From the NCBI GenBank assembly GCA_905250125.1, contig CAJNOL010000777.1, positions 40,104 through 104,103 on the forward strand: a stretch of 64,000 bases of DNA, read 5' to 3'. Source of the DNA: Rotaria sordida. Taxonomy: Eukaryota > Rotifera > Eurotatoria > Philodinida > Philodinidae. The first letter of the stretch is position 1, and each line of letters opens with the position of its first letter. Of the stretch, positions 1 to 12,224 are shown in pieces. The notes beneath the pieces are model-generated. The model ran no database searches, was not told where the DNA came from, and saw nothing but the letters and a program-made list of their open reading frames with translations. The position numbers and the translations under genes were made by a program.

Positions 1-32
1 AAATTTTTTTAATTTATTATTCTTAATATTAG

Positions 33-3000
33 ATGACATTTGATGATAATCAATTTAGTGTTGTATTAGATAAAGGAACTATTGATGCATTAATGTCAAA
101 TAAAAGTGAACAAGTATAAAAAAAAGAAAAAGAAAAGAAATGAATTATTTATGCTTTTTTTTTGTGTAAAATAGGTTCTTTCAGATATTGATCAAATTCT
201 TCATCAAATTGATCGTGTTCTTCGTATGACAGGTCGTTTTATATGTATAACACTTGCTCAAAAACATATTCTTGATCATGTATCACAATATTTTTTTAAT
301 AACAAGTGACGTAGTAGTTTTTGAAAGAAAAAAAAGACAATAAAATATTTTAAAATTATATATGAAATAGATCATGGCTTCTTCGTTATCATCATGTTCA
401 AACAAGTAAATCATTTGCATTACCAGTTTTTGCATTTGTTTTTACGAAAATTACAATGAAAAGTCCGGTATGTTTTAAATTAGTCTAATAAATACTTTAT
501 AACATTAATTTCATCATATTTTTTTTAAAAGTCATTTCACGTTGAAATAATTTTTTAATCATTTGATCAATAATTGAAATACTTGTTTTTATCAGACACT
601 TGCCCTTTTCATTCTAATAAACTTGTTCAAACGAATGTTACTCACTGAAGAACTTCACTAACTATGATCCGCTGTCTGAGCTCATATTGGATACATAAGG
701 AGATCTCGGTGTATTCATCTCCCATAGACATTTGAAGCTGAATAAAGATTGTTTTACTGAATACTCGACCCATTTTTGGGTATTTATTAAGGGAGAACAA
801 ACTGATTTCTATTAATTTTTTCGTAATTTCCCTTTCCCGTAATATAAAAAAATTTCATTTTTCAGAAAAAATCAAAATCATCACATTACTTTCATTATAC
901 TTGCATTATTTTCATTTCATATTCTTGATTATTTGTAAATCATTAAAACCATTATATTTCCATTATTGTCATTTGATGGATTCGATTATTACGCAAAAAA
1001 AAATCAAAATCATCATGTTACTTTCATTATTTTTACATCATTTTTATTTCATGACCTTGATTATTTGTAAAACATTAAAATCACTACATTAGTTTCATTA
1101 CTTTTACATTTTATCATTGTATGACGTTCATTTGTTAACAAAAAAACAAATCAAATCTATCACATTACTTTCGTTCAACTATTTTGTTTGTAGTACCATA
1201 TTTTTACAGGATTGTAGATGAGTGAGTTTTCTCTTATTTTTTTTTGAATGAAAATTAGTTTACATAGTGAAAAATAATTAATTTGGAGTTGATCTGTACA
1301 TGTATCCTTGCATCTGCCGTTTCTACAAAACTTAAACGATATAAAAACAAGAAGGATGTCGTACACTGTTTTTGTGATATGATTTGTTAAATTTAATGCT
1401 CTAAATACTTGTCAGTCTATATTGATTATAGAATACAACTACTAATTTAAAAAGAGTGTTAGTCATTGATTGATGAAACTAAACAACAGTTTGAAGGACT
1501 CAAAAAATAAAATAGTGCTGCAACTTCGATTTGACTAAGACAATCTAAGTGTCTGTCTCTAGAAATTTTGAATATTTTCTCAGAATGATGTGGTCTTTTC
1601 ACTAAATATTGTACGAATAGTTATTGATAAATTCTTAAAATCTAATTGTCATCTGGATCATTGCGTATTATTGTTCACAATTTTGTTTTAATAAAAGCTA
1701 TTTATCTATCTGAAATCGGAAAAGAAAATATGTATTACTTCAGAAGATTTCGTTTTTGATTAAAAGTTTCCGAAGATTCCCATAGATGTTAGTATCACTT
1801 AGATTCGAAAATTTTTATTTCCACTATTTAATAATCGATCAAAAATCGATTATCAATTTTTTTAAAGGGAATTATTACTCTGTACACTTTTTAAGTTTGA
1901 ACTCATATGAAGTTGAAAAATTAAGAATTTTCCTTTGCAAAGTATTTGTTATTGTTCATAGGGTTGAGTATTAGATTTTGTTGAGAATAGACTTGGATCT
2001 CAAAGAATTATCATTGTTATATCTTCTTACTTTTTCTCTATTTTTTTTTCAATAGTTTTTACACAATAATAATACATGAAATATTCAAAAAGAAAAAGTT
2101 CGAAAAAGAGATCTTTTCACCTATTATTATTATTTTTCGTGAGGCAAACTAAGTCACAGGAAAATAATGAACTTCAGATATCAAGAGTTTATTACATCTT
2201 AAGGATCATAGAATCTTTTTAATAATAAGACTGTTGACAAGAATTTTAATTGATAATCTATAATGTTGCAATATATCATTTTACTCTTTTATAGTTAATC
2301 GAAGTTCAATTATATAATAATGCGGATACAAATTGGCTTCGATTTAATGAATTATCCGAAGCAATAAATGCTATTCAACAATGTCAAATGACATGTTTTA
2401 AAAAATATGATTTTAAACAAAAGTTTGTCATATGAACAATTTGATTTTCTCGTTTATTTTTTTAATTTAATTTTTGAAAAAAATAGATTTGTACCTGGTA
2501 GTGAAACACCTATTATAGATTTATATGCAGAAAATAATCAAACTAAACGACGATATCAAATGATTGTTGTTAATAGTCTTACAAAATATCGAAATAAACC
2601 ATTTGCTGCATTCATAGTACCTAAATCAAGGTTGATTTAACACTTTTTTTATTTATTTTTATTAAATATTAAATTGTTTGTTTTTCTAAATATAGAAATC
2701 TTGATTGGCTCTATTCAACACCAGCTGGTCGACAACAAATAATTGTTAATGCAAAACATACAACAATAGCATTTATATATTTACAATCTGACCAAGAATA
2801 TCGTGATCTTGAACAAGTAAAATCTGAAATGACAAATGCTGTCGTTGATTTTAAACCAGTTAATTTACCAAATAATTTTCAGGTTGAAAAACAAAATAAA
2901 ATTGTTTTAATTAAATTAACATATATTTATTATAGATTCCTTTCTTATCATCATCGGAAGGTGTTGGACAAGTAATAATTCGTGAACGATCATCATCATT

Positions 3001-5271
3001 CATTATTGAAGATTGTCTTTATGGAAATGATAATGAATGGAAACGACGTCTTCGTTTTGATACTAATCCAAATCTTATTCAAAGTGAAATTAATTTAATT
3101 GCAAATGAAGAAACAAATGATTGTATGTTAATTATAGATATTTGATTTTCTAAAAAATATATATATATTATTTAGTTATGCCTGATTATTCCATATTGGA
3201 AAATGATTATCATGGAGTTATTGTTGCTTGTTTGAAAACTCATTTTCTTGCAACTAGTAAGCATTTAACATATGCATACTTTCTTATTTATAGAAGCTCA
3301 TCTTCTTGAAATCATCGTATCAAATTCCGAAATAAAATAAAAAACTTTTGTCTTAACATTATGTAGAGATTGTGAAAAAGGATATGTATCTTTTGGAATT
3401 GGTTTTGAGCTTCTCATTTATTGATAAGAGCATTTTTTTTCGTACTCCATCACGTCGCTAATGAATGATTTTATTCATGTATATCAATCTTCATTTCAGT
3501 ATAACTCTGAATGAATAATTGAAAGATTATATTCATTTATTTTCAATAGAGAATTCTCAACCGAGCGGTAATTGGCTTTTAATTGGTCTTGGTGGTGGTG
3601 TATTAACAATGAAATTAATTCGAGCTTTTCCAAAAGTTTGTTTTTTTTTTCTTATTTTTATTACATGTTATTTGAATTTATAAAAAAAAATTTAGATACA
3701 TTTAACAGGTGTTGATATTGATAGTGAAATGATTCGAATAGCTAAAAAATGGTTTGGTCTTGATGATAGTCTAACAAAATGTGTAATTGATGATGGTATT
3801 AAATATCTTCAACAACAAGTAGAAGAAAAAAGTATAAATTTTGTATTAATTATATTATAACGGATCCGGTAGAATAAATGCTCCTGATCAACATTTATCG
3901 TCAAGCCTTAATCTTTCATTTTTGATTCACAATACAATTTTCTGCAAGGATGAATCACAAGTATTTCTATAAAATGTCAAGCAGAGAAATTAGATGAACA
4001 AGATTAGATAGAGTATATTTAGGAGTATAACCAAGTGTGTTCTTTCTCGTGATACACAGTGAAGTTGGTTTTAATCAAGTATTTTCTTGATACAAACATT
4101 ACTTTACTGTATATATTACTCCCAAAATTGAAATTAGGCTAAGCTATATTGACTTTTTTTTTGTTCAACTTATGCAAATTTGTCTGCAAGACTCAAATCG
4201 TTGATTTAAAATAGTTATAATTGTAAAATTTACAAAAAAGAAATAATACGTTAACATAGCAGGTACTAATACAAACATTTCACCAATATAGTCAAACGAT
4301 AGAGCTTTTCAAGTCTTGCAAGGTTACTATGGATTTTTTTTCGTTAGTTCAAGTTTCCAACAAATAGAATCAAACAGACTGGTTATTTAGTGTGTGAAAG
4401 TTTGAGCCTTGCAGTACCATTTATCTAATTCTTCTGCTTAGCATTTCATATATTATAGGAAGACGTTATTGATCAGACTATTCAGAAAATACTTACGAAG
4501 GAATGTTTTCAACTGATCCATCGCTTTCTTACCAAGCGCTACTGAATTATGAGTTATCGACCGAGTTGATTTATGATATAACCGTGAAAAATTTTCCATA
4601 GATCTGTATACGCTAGTGTTCTAGTAAACCGATTTTTCAGGCTAACAAACATTTTGCCAAAATCGTTTATGATCTATTCAAGTTATAGCGCATATCGAGT
4701 TGTCTAGGGAAATAAAAAAAAAGAAGTTATTGTTTCCTGGACAATTCGGTATACTTGATAATCTGATGGTCGATAACTCGACAATCCACTAGCTTTCGAA
4801 GAGAGAGTAATTGATCAGTTAAAAAATTTCACTCATGAAAGAAACATTTATTCCGATACACTCAATAAGATGTATTTTTTTCTTCTTCTAGCAATATATG
4901 ATGTGATTATATTCGATGTGAATAATGATGATAGTCAAAGTCCATTACGTTGTCCACATCCAGCATTTCTTGATAATGAAATATTAAAAAATGTTAAAAC
5001 ATTACTTTCAGATCATTCCGGTATATTTGTATTAAATTTTGCTTCACGTGATAATACAAATCAAGATCGTGAAAATTGTTTAAAATATTTATTAACAAAT
5101 TTTGATCATCTATCATCAATTAAATTAGATGATGATATTAATGAAATAATGTTTGCTAGTAAACAATTATTATTATTAAATATAAAATCATCTGAAAAAA
5201 TATCCCAACAAAATTTATCAATCGATTTTGATATTGAGGAATTATTATCGAAAGTAAAAATTGAAAAATAA
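33..5271 (+). CDS. METTL13: METTL13 (eEF1A lysine and N-terminal methyltransferase), 3' part of gene
   Basis: METTL13 is a dual methyltransferase. In its known homologues the N-terminal domain methylates a lysine of translation factor eEF1A and the C-terminal, spermidine-synthase-like domain methylates the eEF1A N-terminus. The exons I trace are 33-113, 175-305, 371-467, 2295-2422, 2487-2630, 2696-2882, 2936-3122, 3176-3256, 3550-3635, 3696-3831 and 4892-5271. Together they give 1638 nt, or 545 residues, in one continuous frame. The first exon follows an acceptor AG, so the true 5' end lies outside the window. The end of the first domain is visible (VLDKGTIDALMS). The second domain shows the SAM-binding loop IGLGGG, an acidic VDID strand, and a DVIIFDVN strand that normally carries the end of the active site. 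Introns of about 1.8 and 1.06 kb hold repeats. An AATAAA lies about 25 nt after the stop. The identification is firm. Exon ends were placed by eye. Confidence 0.9.
860..1180. repeat. Degenerate tandem repeat, about 140 bp period, in a METTL13 intron
   Basis: The phrase ATCAAAATCATCACATTACT recurs in changed form near 871, 1003 and 1150. It is followed each time by similar TTTCATT-rich sequence and a TTGATTATTTGTAAA-type stretch. This gives two to three imperfect copies of a unit of about 130-150 bp. It is noncoding and lies in the 1.8 kb intron 468-2294. I see no other structure in that intron. Confidence 0.6.
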
Positions 5272-5363
5272 GGTTGAGAAAAAATAACAATAACAATAAA
5301 AATTCGCTTTTGTTTTTATTTCAACAAGAAACATAAAACAAGTCATTCGACGTCTTGTTATAG

Positions 5364-8184
5364 ATGATAGATAAATCTTCAGCGAATAAAAATAGTTATG
5401 TTGTCGATGTTAAAGTCGTGGACATTGAAAAAAGATATAATCCAGGACCAAAACATTACGTATGTTTGTAAAAAGAAAAAAAGGCTATATTGGATAAAAT
5501 CTGTATTTCATATTCTTAGGTCTATGTTATTCAAGTAACATGGTCAAATCCTACAAATACATTTATAATCTATCGGCGTTATGCTCAATTTTTTGATCTT
5601 CAAGTAAGTTAGAAATGATATCGAAAAAGAAAAATAATAAATCTTTATTTAAGTGTAAACTACTTGATCTATTCGCCGAAGCTCCATCACCATCGAATAA
5701 TTATAATACTCAATCACGACTAATTCCATTTCTTCCGGGTACATAAACATAAAATCTAAATTCCAAAGAAATTAATCTTTAATTTTTTTTTCTCAGGAAA
5801 AATTTTTCTTGGTCGAAGTCAAATACGTCAAGTTGCATTAGAACGAAAACAAGCTCTTAATATATATTGTCAGGTAATAAATATTATTTAATATAAAAAC
5901 AAAACCTTTTTTGATAATTTAGACATTAATTTCTTTACCTGAACGAATATCTCGATCTCGTTGTGTACTGGAATTTTTTCAACCATTACCAACTGATGTA
6001 CAAAATCAAATCGAATTTTTAACTCGTAATAAAAAATCAGTTACTAAAAGTGCAATGATAATCAGTGAACCATCAAAATTACCAACATATCGATGTTTGG
6101 ATGATTTTGTAGCAATAGAAAAAACAGAAATGTCTTTAAAACGAAATACACTTATTCAAGTTATTCATAAACATCTAAATGGTTTGTTTTATTTTATATA
6201 TTTTGAAGGATTTTATTAGTTGTTTATGTTTTCTTTTTTTTCTAAGGTTGGTGGTTTGTTCAACATGGTGATCATACTGGATTTGTGCCTGGAGCTTTTC
6301 TAGAACCCATCGAACAACCACGAGATATTCATGAAACGAATACACTTTCGACATCATCTAGTCAGTATTAACAAAATTAAGACAGATATTACAAACAGTC
6401 TAACAATATCGTACGAAGAAGAGGATATAGAAAAAAAACAATCTGTTCGATCTACTGAGTCGTTCGCTACCACTATGAAGAAGAGACAAATTTATTTCAA
6501 AAAGGTGCCACATGTAGATTTGTGAGGAAATCGTCAGATCGCTTTCTTATCGGATGTTAGTGAATCGTAGGTTATCCACCATGATAATTTCGAATATGGC
6601 CATGAGAAATCTCCTTAGGTATTCATTAGCTGGTTTTTTAGACTAACAATCTTTTCACCAAAAGTGTTTGTTTTATTCATCCAGATTATAGAACATATTG
6701 TAGAGATACAGTAGCTCTAAAAATTGATCATATAGATTTAATCTCAAATTTTTTACGTAATGACAAGTGTCATATTGAATCCAAATAGTTATTAGGGTAG
6801 AGAAATTTGTTTTCAAAAAATATTTGATAGAAACAAAATCCTCGATGTATTCCTAAAATTTAGTTTTTCCAGCACTTAGAACTTCAAAATAAAGATTTCT
6901 TTTGATTACACAGAGTGATAGAGCAACTAATTCTCTAGGAAATGAGATATCTTCAAGCTCTCTACGGCATCTTTCGACACAACTACACCAATTTTAAGAA
7001 GAATACGAAAGTGGGTTTTTTCGCCATTTCCTATGAAGAAAAAAAGATAGCAAGAACTTTTGTGCTTTTCTTAAAATTGATGTAGTACAGTCAAGAGAAT
7101 ACAACTAGGTTTCTTTTTTTTGTGTTATTTAAATTTTGAATATAATACAGCATCTTCTATTTTTTTTTGTATAGATGAAACTTATGTTGTTAATAAGTCA
7201 TATGAAGCAAAAAGTCGAGATGAGATTTCATTAAATCAAGGATCATTTGTAACTGTTCTTGAAAAATCATTTACTGGATGGTGGATAGTCAAGTAAACAT
7301 TTTTCAACTAGGAAAATACGACACTGAATTATTATTATTTAGCTTTAATAATATGACTGGTCAATTTCCAGCTATCTTTTTAACATCATGTAAAGGACGA
7401 ATTATTCCAGTAAATGTCACAAGTAAATAAAAATTGAATTATTTTGTTTAGTTGTTGTTCTTTTTTTATTTAGAAGAAGAATCAAATATTCCTTCTAATA
7501 CATTAAATCATCGATTGAGTAGTTTGAATAATTATGAACAAGTTTGATTAAAACTATTTATTGTATATATATTTTTTTTCTATCGTATATTTCTTTATTG
7601 TTTAGAGTGATCATGATGAATATCCAAATAATTATAGTGAACCAGAAATATTTTATGTTCATAGTGATTTTATTGATAATGTTGGTGATTGTGTATCATT
7701 ACAACGTGGTGATATTATTGAAATACATGACAAACATTCAAGTGGTTGGTGGCTTGGACGACGATTAAAAGATGATTATATTCTTACTTGGATGCCATCA
7801 GCTTTTTTACAAAAAGTAAAAAAAAACAAAAAGAAGAAAATTAAATAGTTGACTTTCTTTGATTATCTTGTGGATTTTTTAATCTTATAGGAACCTATTT
7901 TTGATGCATGTGTCGATAGTGTATATAATCCGTCTTTAAATACGAACTCTTATTTAAATGTTGCTGAAGAAGAAGGACAACCGAAACAACAAGTTAGAGT
8001 ATTGACGGATAATATTTATCAAAATGTAGAAAGTCGAATATCAACAAATGTTACTTATTCAGAAGTAATAAAAAAGAAACAACCAATTACAATCAAACAT
8101 TCATGTTTACCTTCAAGTGACAACGAAGAAGATTCAATAAAAGTGTCAGTACGAGATCTTATAAAAAAATTTAATAGACAATAA
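5364..8184 (+). CDS. PX domain plus three SH3 domains: NADPH-oxidase organiser / TKS-type adaptor
   Basis: This is a predicted membrane-recruited scaffold. PX domains bind phosphoinositides and SH3 domains bind proline-rich partners. In animals the PX-SH3-SH3 layout is typical of p47phox/NOXO1 and of the podosome adaptors SH3PXD2A/B. Exons: 5364-5459, 5520-5603, 5654-5738, 5797-5873, 5923-6181, 6247-6360, 7175-7292, 7343-7422, 7474-7541, 7606-7815 and 7891-8184 (1485 nt, 494 residues). The PX domain spans about residues 10-130 and keeps the lipid-contact motif IYRRY (Arg51/52). SH3 domains lie at about 170-225, 240-295 and 341-397, each with the GWW(F/I/L) tryptophan pair typical of SH3 grooves. 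The C-terminal tail is polar and has no fourth SH3. Three SH3s fall between NOXO1 (two) and SH3PXD2 (four or five), so I give no symbol. The ATG sits right after a pyrimidine-containing ...TTATAG, 92 bp past the METTL13 stop. Confidence 0.85.
6983..7085. repeat. Small foldback (inverted repeat) in an intron of the PX-SH3 gene
   Basis: Arms of about 30 nt face each other at 6983-7012 and 7056-7085. They match the core CTACACCAATTTTAAGAA against TTAAAATTGATGTAG, with a few mismatches. The spacer is about 43 nt. The rest of the 814-nt intron 6361-7174 holds nothing I recognise. It is likely a MITE remnant or a fortuitous hairpin. Confidence 0.55.
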
Positions 8185-8988
8185 TAAGTGTAATACACTA
8201 TTTGTATCTTTTATTTTGCTTCTGTTTATTAATCTCTGTGATATTCACATTTATTTTTTTTAGTTTTATACGATGAGAATAATAAAGAATAATTATTGAA
8301 TTTTTTTAATTAACTTTGTTTGTTGGAAATATTTCTTTCTGATTTGTCGTTATATACAGTTTATAATAACAATGATTTATCATTTTATTCAATTTTGTAT
8401 CATCTACTTTTACTCATGCTAAAAGTAGACGTATATTAATTTTTCGTTTGATCATAAGTTAGAACATGACAATAGGCATGTGTCAAACTTGATAATCGAA
8501 ATACTGAAGATAACAGATCGAAGATTAATTATAAAATATAATCATACATCATTGATTATTGATGGTACATCTATATACATGATTTTGGGATGATGCTCGT
8601 CCAACGGTTATACTTACTGCATCGATTTCAATTGAATGCAAGGAGGAGAAGATATACTTCTGAGGTAGTGTGAAAAACGTCAAGAAATAACAACATGTTT
8701 TGAGCCTAGCACTCTTTCTTCATATGTCATCTGGCCTTTTCTGTCTATTAAGCTGACCAAAAGAAATAAGTTGACATGATTTCTTTTATGTACAATTTTG
8801 TTGTAAAATATTTCATTTTTATTAAAACAGTTTTACACATGTATGAGAGCAACTACAATAACATTGAAGATTTTCTTCTCTATCGCTATTGTTAGTACAT
8901 CGAACAATAGAAATAACCATCGTCTTCAATAATATTAATGTGAATTCAGTTTTTAAATTAATTTCACTTGTTCTTTTCTTGTCAATGG
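8185..8988. other. Convergent intergenic region with both 3' UTRs
   Basis: The PX-SH3 gene reads in from the left and the cysteine-rich peptide gene from the right. An AATAAA-type signal (ATAATAAAGAATAA) near 8279-8292 fits the left gene. TTTATT near 8817-8822, which is AATAAA on the minus strand, fits the right gene. I see no coding sequence in between. Confidence 0.6.
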
Positions 8989-9288
8989 TTAGCGACGAGG
9001 ACAACAAACAGCATAAGCATCATTTGGTGCAATATGACAATAATGTGTTTGTGGGCATTCACGACGATCAGGACCCCTCCCACAAAAATATCCTACTAAT
9101 GAATCTTGATTATTTTCACATGGAGTCTTCTTACATGTGCATACTGGACATCCATTTGCATCTGCTACATTGCCGAATTGACAATATATATCACATACTG
9201 AACCACATGGAGGACGCCGTATTGATATTGAAATTGATAATGGTGTAATTAAGCACAAGAGAAAAACAATAAGACAATTCATTTTCAC
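8989..9288 (-). CDS. Secreted antistasin-like cysteine-rich protein (possible protease inhibitor)
   Basis: This is a 99-residue single-exon protein. Residues 1 to about 22 form a strong signal peptide (MKMNCLIVFLLCLITPLSIS). Residues about 28-52 hold a motif of the antistasin type: spaced cysteines, then DANGCPVCTCK. Antistasin-family domains are serine-protease inhibitors known from leeches and other invertebrates. A second cysteine-rich module follows (about 57-97), with CPQTHYCHI and YAVCCPRR. It resembles the Lustrin/thyroglobulin-like CP...Y.C...CC pattern and may be a second small disulphide domain. The protein is probably secreted. A minus-strand AATAAA lies about 170 nt downstream. 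The inhibitor role is inferred from the motif only. The reactive-site residue cannot be assigned. Confidence 0.72.
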   Translation of the reverse strand: MKMNCLIVFLLCLITPLSISISIRRPPCGSVCDIYCQFGNVADANGCPVCTCKKTPCENNQDSLVGYFCGRGPDRRECPQTHYCHIAPNDAYAVCCPRR

Positions 9289-10039
9289 TTTAATGTTATA
9301 TCCGATATCGGCAGATTTTTTTTCAATATTTATATGTTTTGAAGTAATAAGGTATTAGTTTTGTAAATAGCATCTTATTTCATTTGACATATGGACCAGT
9401 TCTATCAAGGGATTGATATTTACAATTGAAATATAAGTATGTATTTGAAATATAAAACTACTGCATACAAATGCATTATAATGAATATTCTACCTAATAT
9501 ACGATGCAAAATTATTGCCATAAAATATCGATCTTTAGATCCTTTAACAAAACATGTGCTGTAGGGAATAAGTTTCCTTTTTATCAATCAATGACAAGGT
9601 GTGGGTGGGTAATCTCTCGATGGTGCATTTCCGATTGTACAGAGTTTTCTTTACCTCTCTGATTTTCAACCTTCCTCCTGCGAGAGTAACTGACGCTAGC
9701 CATGCCTACTTGTAACCTATTCAACGTTCTTTACAATATTTCGTTGTGTGAATTGGCGCGAGAAATACCGTCTGTGAGAGCTCATTCATGGAAGAACAAA
9801 CGGGATATACACAGAGTGTTTAAATAGTCCGGTGGAAAAGTTAACGTAAATATCTCTTATACAGTTCAAGCGTTTTGACTATTTTTTTATAACATAGTAG
9901 TATGTTGTCTTAAGTTTTATTTCATATAATTTGGTTGACAATAAATATTCAAAATGATGATTACTATCAACTGAAATATCTAACTTCATTTTTGACATCT
10001 TTAAAAAAGTATTGCAGAAAGTTTATTTTCGAATTAATT

Positions 10040-10500
10040 TGTTTCCGTTATCAGTTCTCATCTTGAATTCAATTGGATCTTTATATCTAGCGTATACACA
10101 TTGGTTTTTACTTTATATTTATCGATGAACCATTTCAATGAAAAGAGACTTCGTCCGAAAAGAAACAAATTCTCGTGATTATCGATATTTTCTAACAGTG
10201 GTATCAAAGTGAGCCAATCTTAATTCGATCTTGTAAGTCTTCTTTATGAAGTTGTTCGACGAATTTCACCTTGTATGGCTTCATTGGAAAATATTCAGTT
10301 ATAATTCGGACTGTATTTGTTCGTGGAACGAAGCAGGTTGTAGCAATAATTCGAATACTCGATAATGGTATATTTTCACAAACATCATGAACTTCATTGA
10401 CTTTTTTCTTCTATCATTTTTGAAGGTCTTTCCGATTGTAGTCCATTCACTACCATGCTGGTTTTGTAAAAGTGTTCAAAAAGTGTCTCTAATACAGAAT
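10040..10500 (-). pseudogene. Decayed Tc1/mariner-superfamily transposase
   Basis: The minus-strand conceptual translation, allowing frameshifts and stops, gives recognisable pieces in the right order. First comes a linker piece, SERPSKMIEE (about 10435). A helix-turn-helix stretch follows, with VNEVHDVCE, IPLSSIRIIA and PYKVKFVEQLHKEDLQDRI (about 10230-10410). Last is a DDE-region piece with FFSDEVSFH and NGSSINIK (about 10125-10175), where SDE would hold the first catalytic Asp. The frame breaks several times and no terminal repeats were found. It is an old inactive copy. The exact Tc1-like subfamily is not resolved. Confidence 0.7.
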
Positions 10501-11910
10501 TGTACGTCTGCAAGACCTTAAAAGCACCCTACATAGTAATTTTGTTGGAATATTTTCTCAAGTTAAAAAATTGGCTCTAGAAATTTTTACCAGATCCGAA
10601 TGTATTCTATCTAGTTGAAAAACGACGATGATATCTTGTCAGACAGATGAGCATATAATCGTGATGTAGTTTTTACATTTGGATAGGGTTCATTCGACGA
10701 GACGTTAGACATATAAAAATATCTTAATTAGAACGAATATTTTTGTCACATGGATTGATCGGCACAATAAATAGGCGTTCTCTCTTGTGATGAGTGCAAG
10801 ATATTGACATTAAACTTTCGGCATCGGATACTGTTGATTAAAGTATTTTTAGTGCATATAATAGCGTTGTTAGAACATTCTCAAGCAGACTCTAAAAAGC
10901 ATACGATGGGTGCAACAAGCACTCGAAAATTTGAAATATATTGTTTTTTTGTTCGTTCTGTTCCGATTTTGAGCCCTGGCAGCCATCGGATTCCGACCAC
11001 TGGAAAACTGTGTCTTATCAGATATCCATTCTTGACTCCTTAAGCACTGTTAGATTCCTCGATCCTCATCGAAGTTACCAGTACACGAGAAAAGAAACAT
11101 ATCCGAAGTAAATTATTGAGTGCCTCAGTAGAAGCAAGTCTAACAGTATAACAGTTTCAAGTGGTGAGGTTAATTTTGATTTCATGAAACTTCTTCAAAA
11201 AGTGATTTACAAATGTCTCTTTCGTTCAGATACTTTAGTAGAGTAATTTGTGTTGTACATATATTTTTCTTAATTTCATAATTTTCTAAAATATATTTAA
11301 TATTAACTCATGAAAAATAACAACTAAGAGCGGAATTCACACGTGTTTTGGACAAAAAACAGCCATAACGTATTTTGCGCTTTGAATGTTGGAAATTTTT
11401 ATTTAATATTGATTTTATACTTTACCGCACAAATCAATTATTTATCAAATCATTTTCACGAATTAATTGTATCTTTTCAGAAAGAGTTAATGTATGTCTT
11501 GTTGTCATTTCACAATCATACATGATAAAATGTTGTTCTTTCGCATGCGATCGGTCAGTTCGTCCTCATGGACTATTCATGTTTTTGTTTCATACATGTG
11601 ACGAATTTGTCATGATGAATAGGCTGTCAATGAGTTGACCTATCTCCGCTTCAAAATATATGCTATGTTCTCTTGTATGCTATTATTTTATATACACGCG
11701 CATGATTTATTGTATGTATGTTCACTATTTAGAGGTTTTCTTTACTGCAGGGACCAAAGATCATGTTCATTGTTCAAAGTTGGGAGGTGTTCATTAAATA
11801 GAAGTCTATTTACAGCAAAAATTTATCGGGGGGACTGAGATATGCGTTCAAACAGGAAGTGTTCACTAAATAAAGGTGTTCGTTAACAGAGATTTTACTG
11901 TATATACATA

Positions 11911-12014
11911 GGAGGGTGTGGGTGTGGGTGTGTAGAGTGTGAGTGAGAGTGTTTTTACTCACATACACACCCAAACCAACACACTCACACCCACACCCAC
12001 ACCCACACCCACCA
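11911..12014. repeat. Inverted pair of telomere-type TGTGGG repeats (interstitial)
   Basis: On the left (11911-11932) the plus strand reads GGGTGTGGGTGTGGGTGTG. On the right (about 11976-12014) it reads CACACCCACACCCACACCC. The unit TGTGGG matches the telomere repeat reported for the bdelloid Adineta. The G-rich strands point toward each other across about 45 bp of degenerate GTGAGTGAGAG/ACTCACATAC sequence. The arrays are only about three to four units each. The pair could fold as a hairpin or form G-quadruplexes. The right block could also be a simple GT-rich minisatellite. Confidence 0.7.
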
Positions 12015-12224
12015 CAATTTTACCTTACATCTTTCAAGATTCAAACACATAGTTGATTTTTTTCTCTTTGCTAAATATTTGCTTTTTCAAATAGACTAAT
12101 ACAGAGATTATATTCATCATTCATTTCTCGTGATAAAATTCTTTTCTTCCAAATTCCTGATCAACTAGAAAATTTAACATAAATTGGCAATAAGTATTTG
12201 AAATCAATGGCTATTTAATCGACT

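Larger units (their letters stand above)
9289..12224. other. Gene-poor intergenic region with a dead transposase and telomere-like blocks
   Basis: No intact gene was found. It contains a decayed Tc1-like transposase (about 10040-10500, minus) and two facing TGTGGG-type blocks (11911-12014), both listed separately. Short open frames at 10804-11043 and 11343-11838 lack family motifs and rotifer-like codon bias, and I regard them as chance. Confidence 0.6.

Noticed and set aside
3955-4470. Weak inverted similarity (AATGTCAAGCAGAGAAATTAGAT against ATCTAATTCTTCTGCTTAGCATT) suggesting an element in a METTL13 intron
   Set aside because: Only about 30 bp match with mismatches and no target duplication; not enough to call an element.
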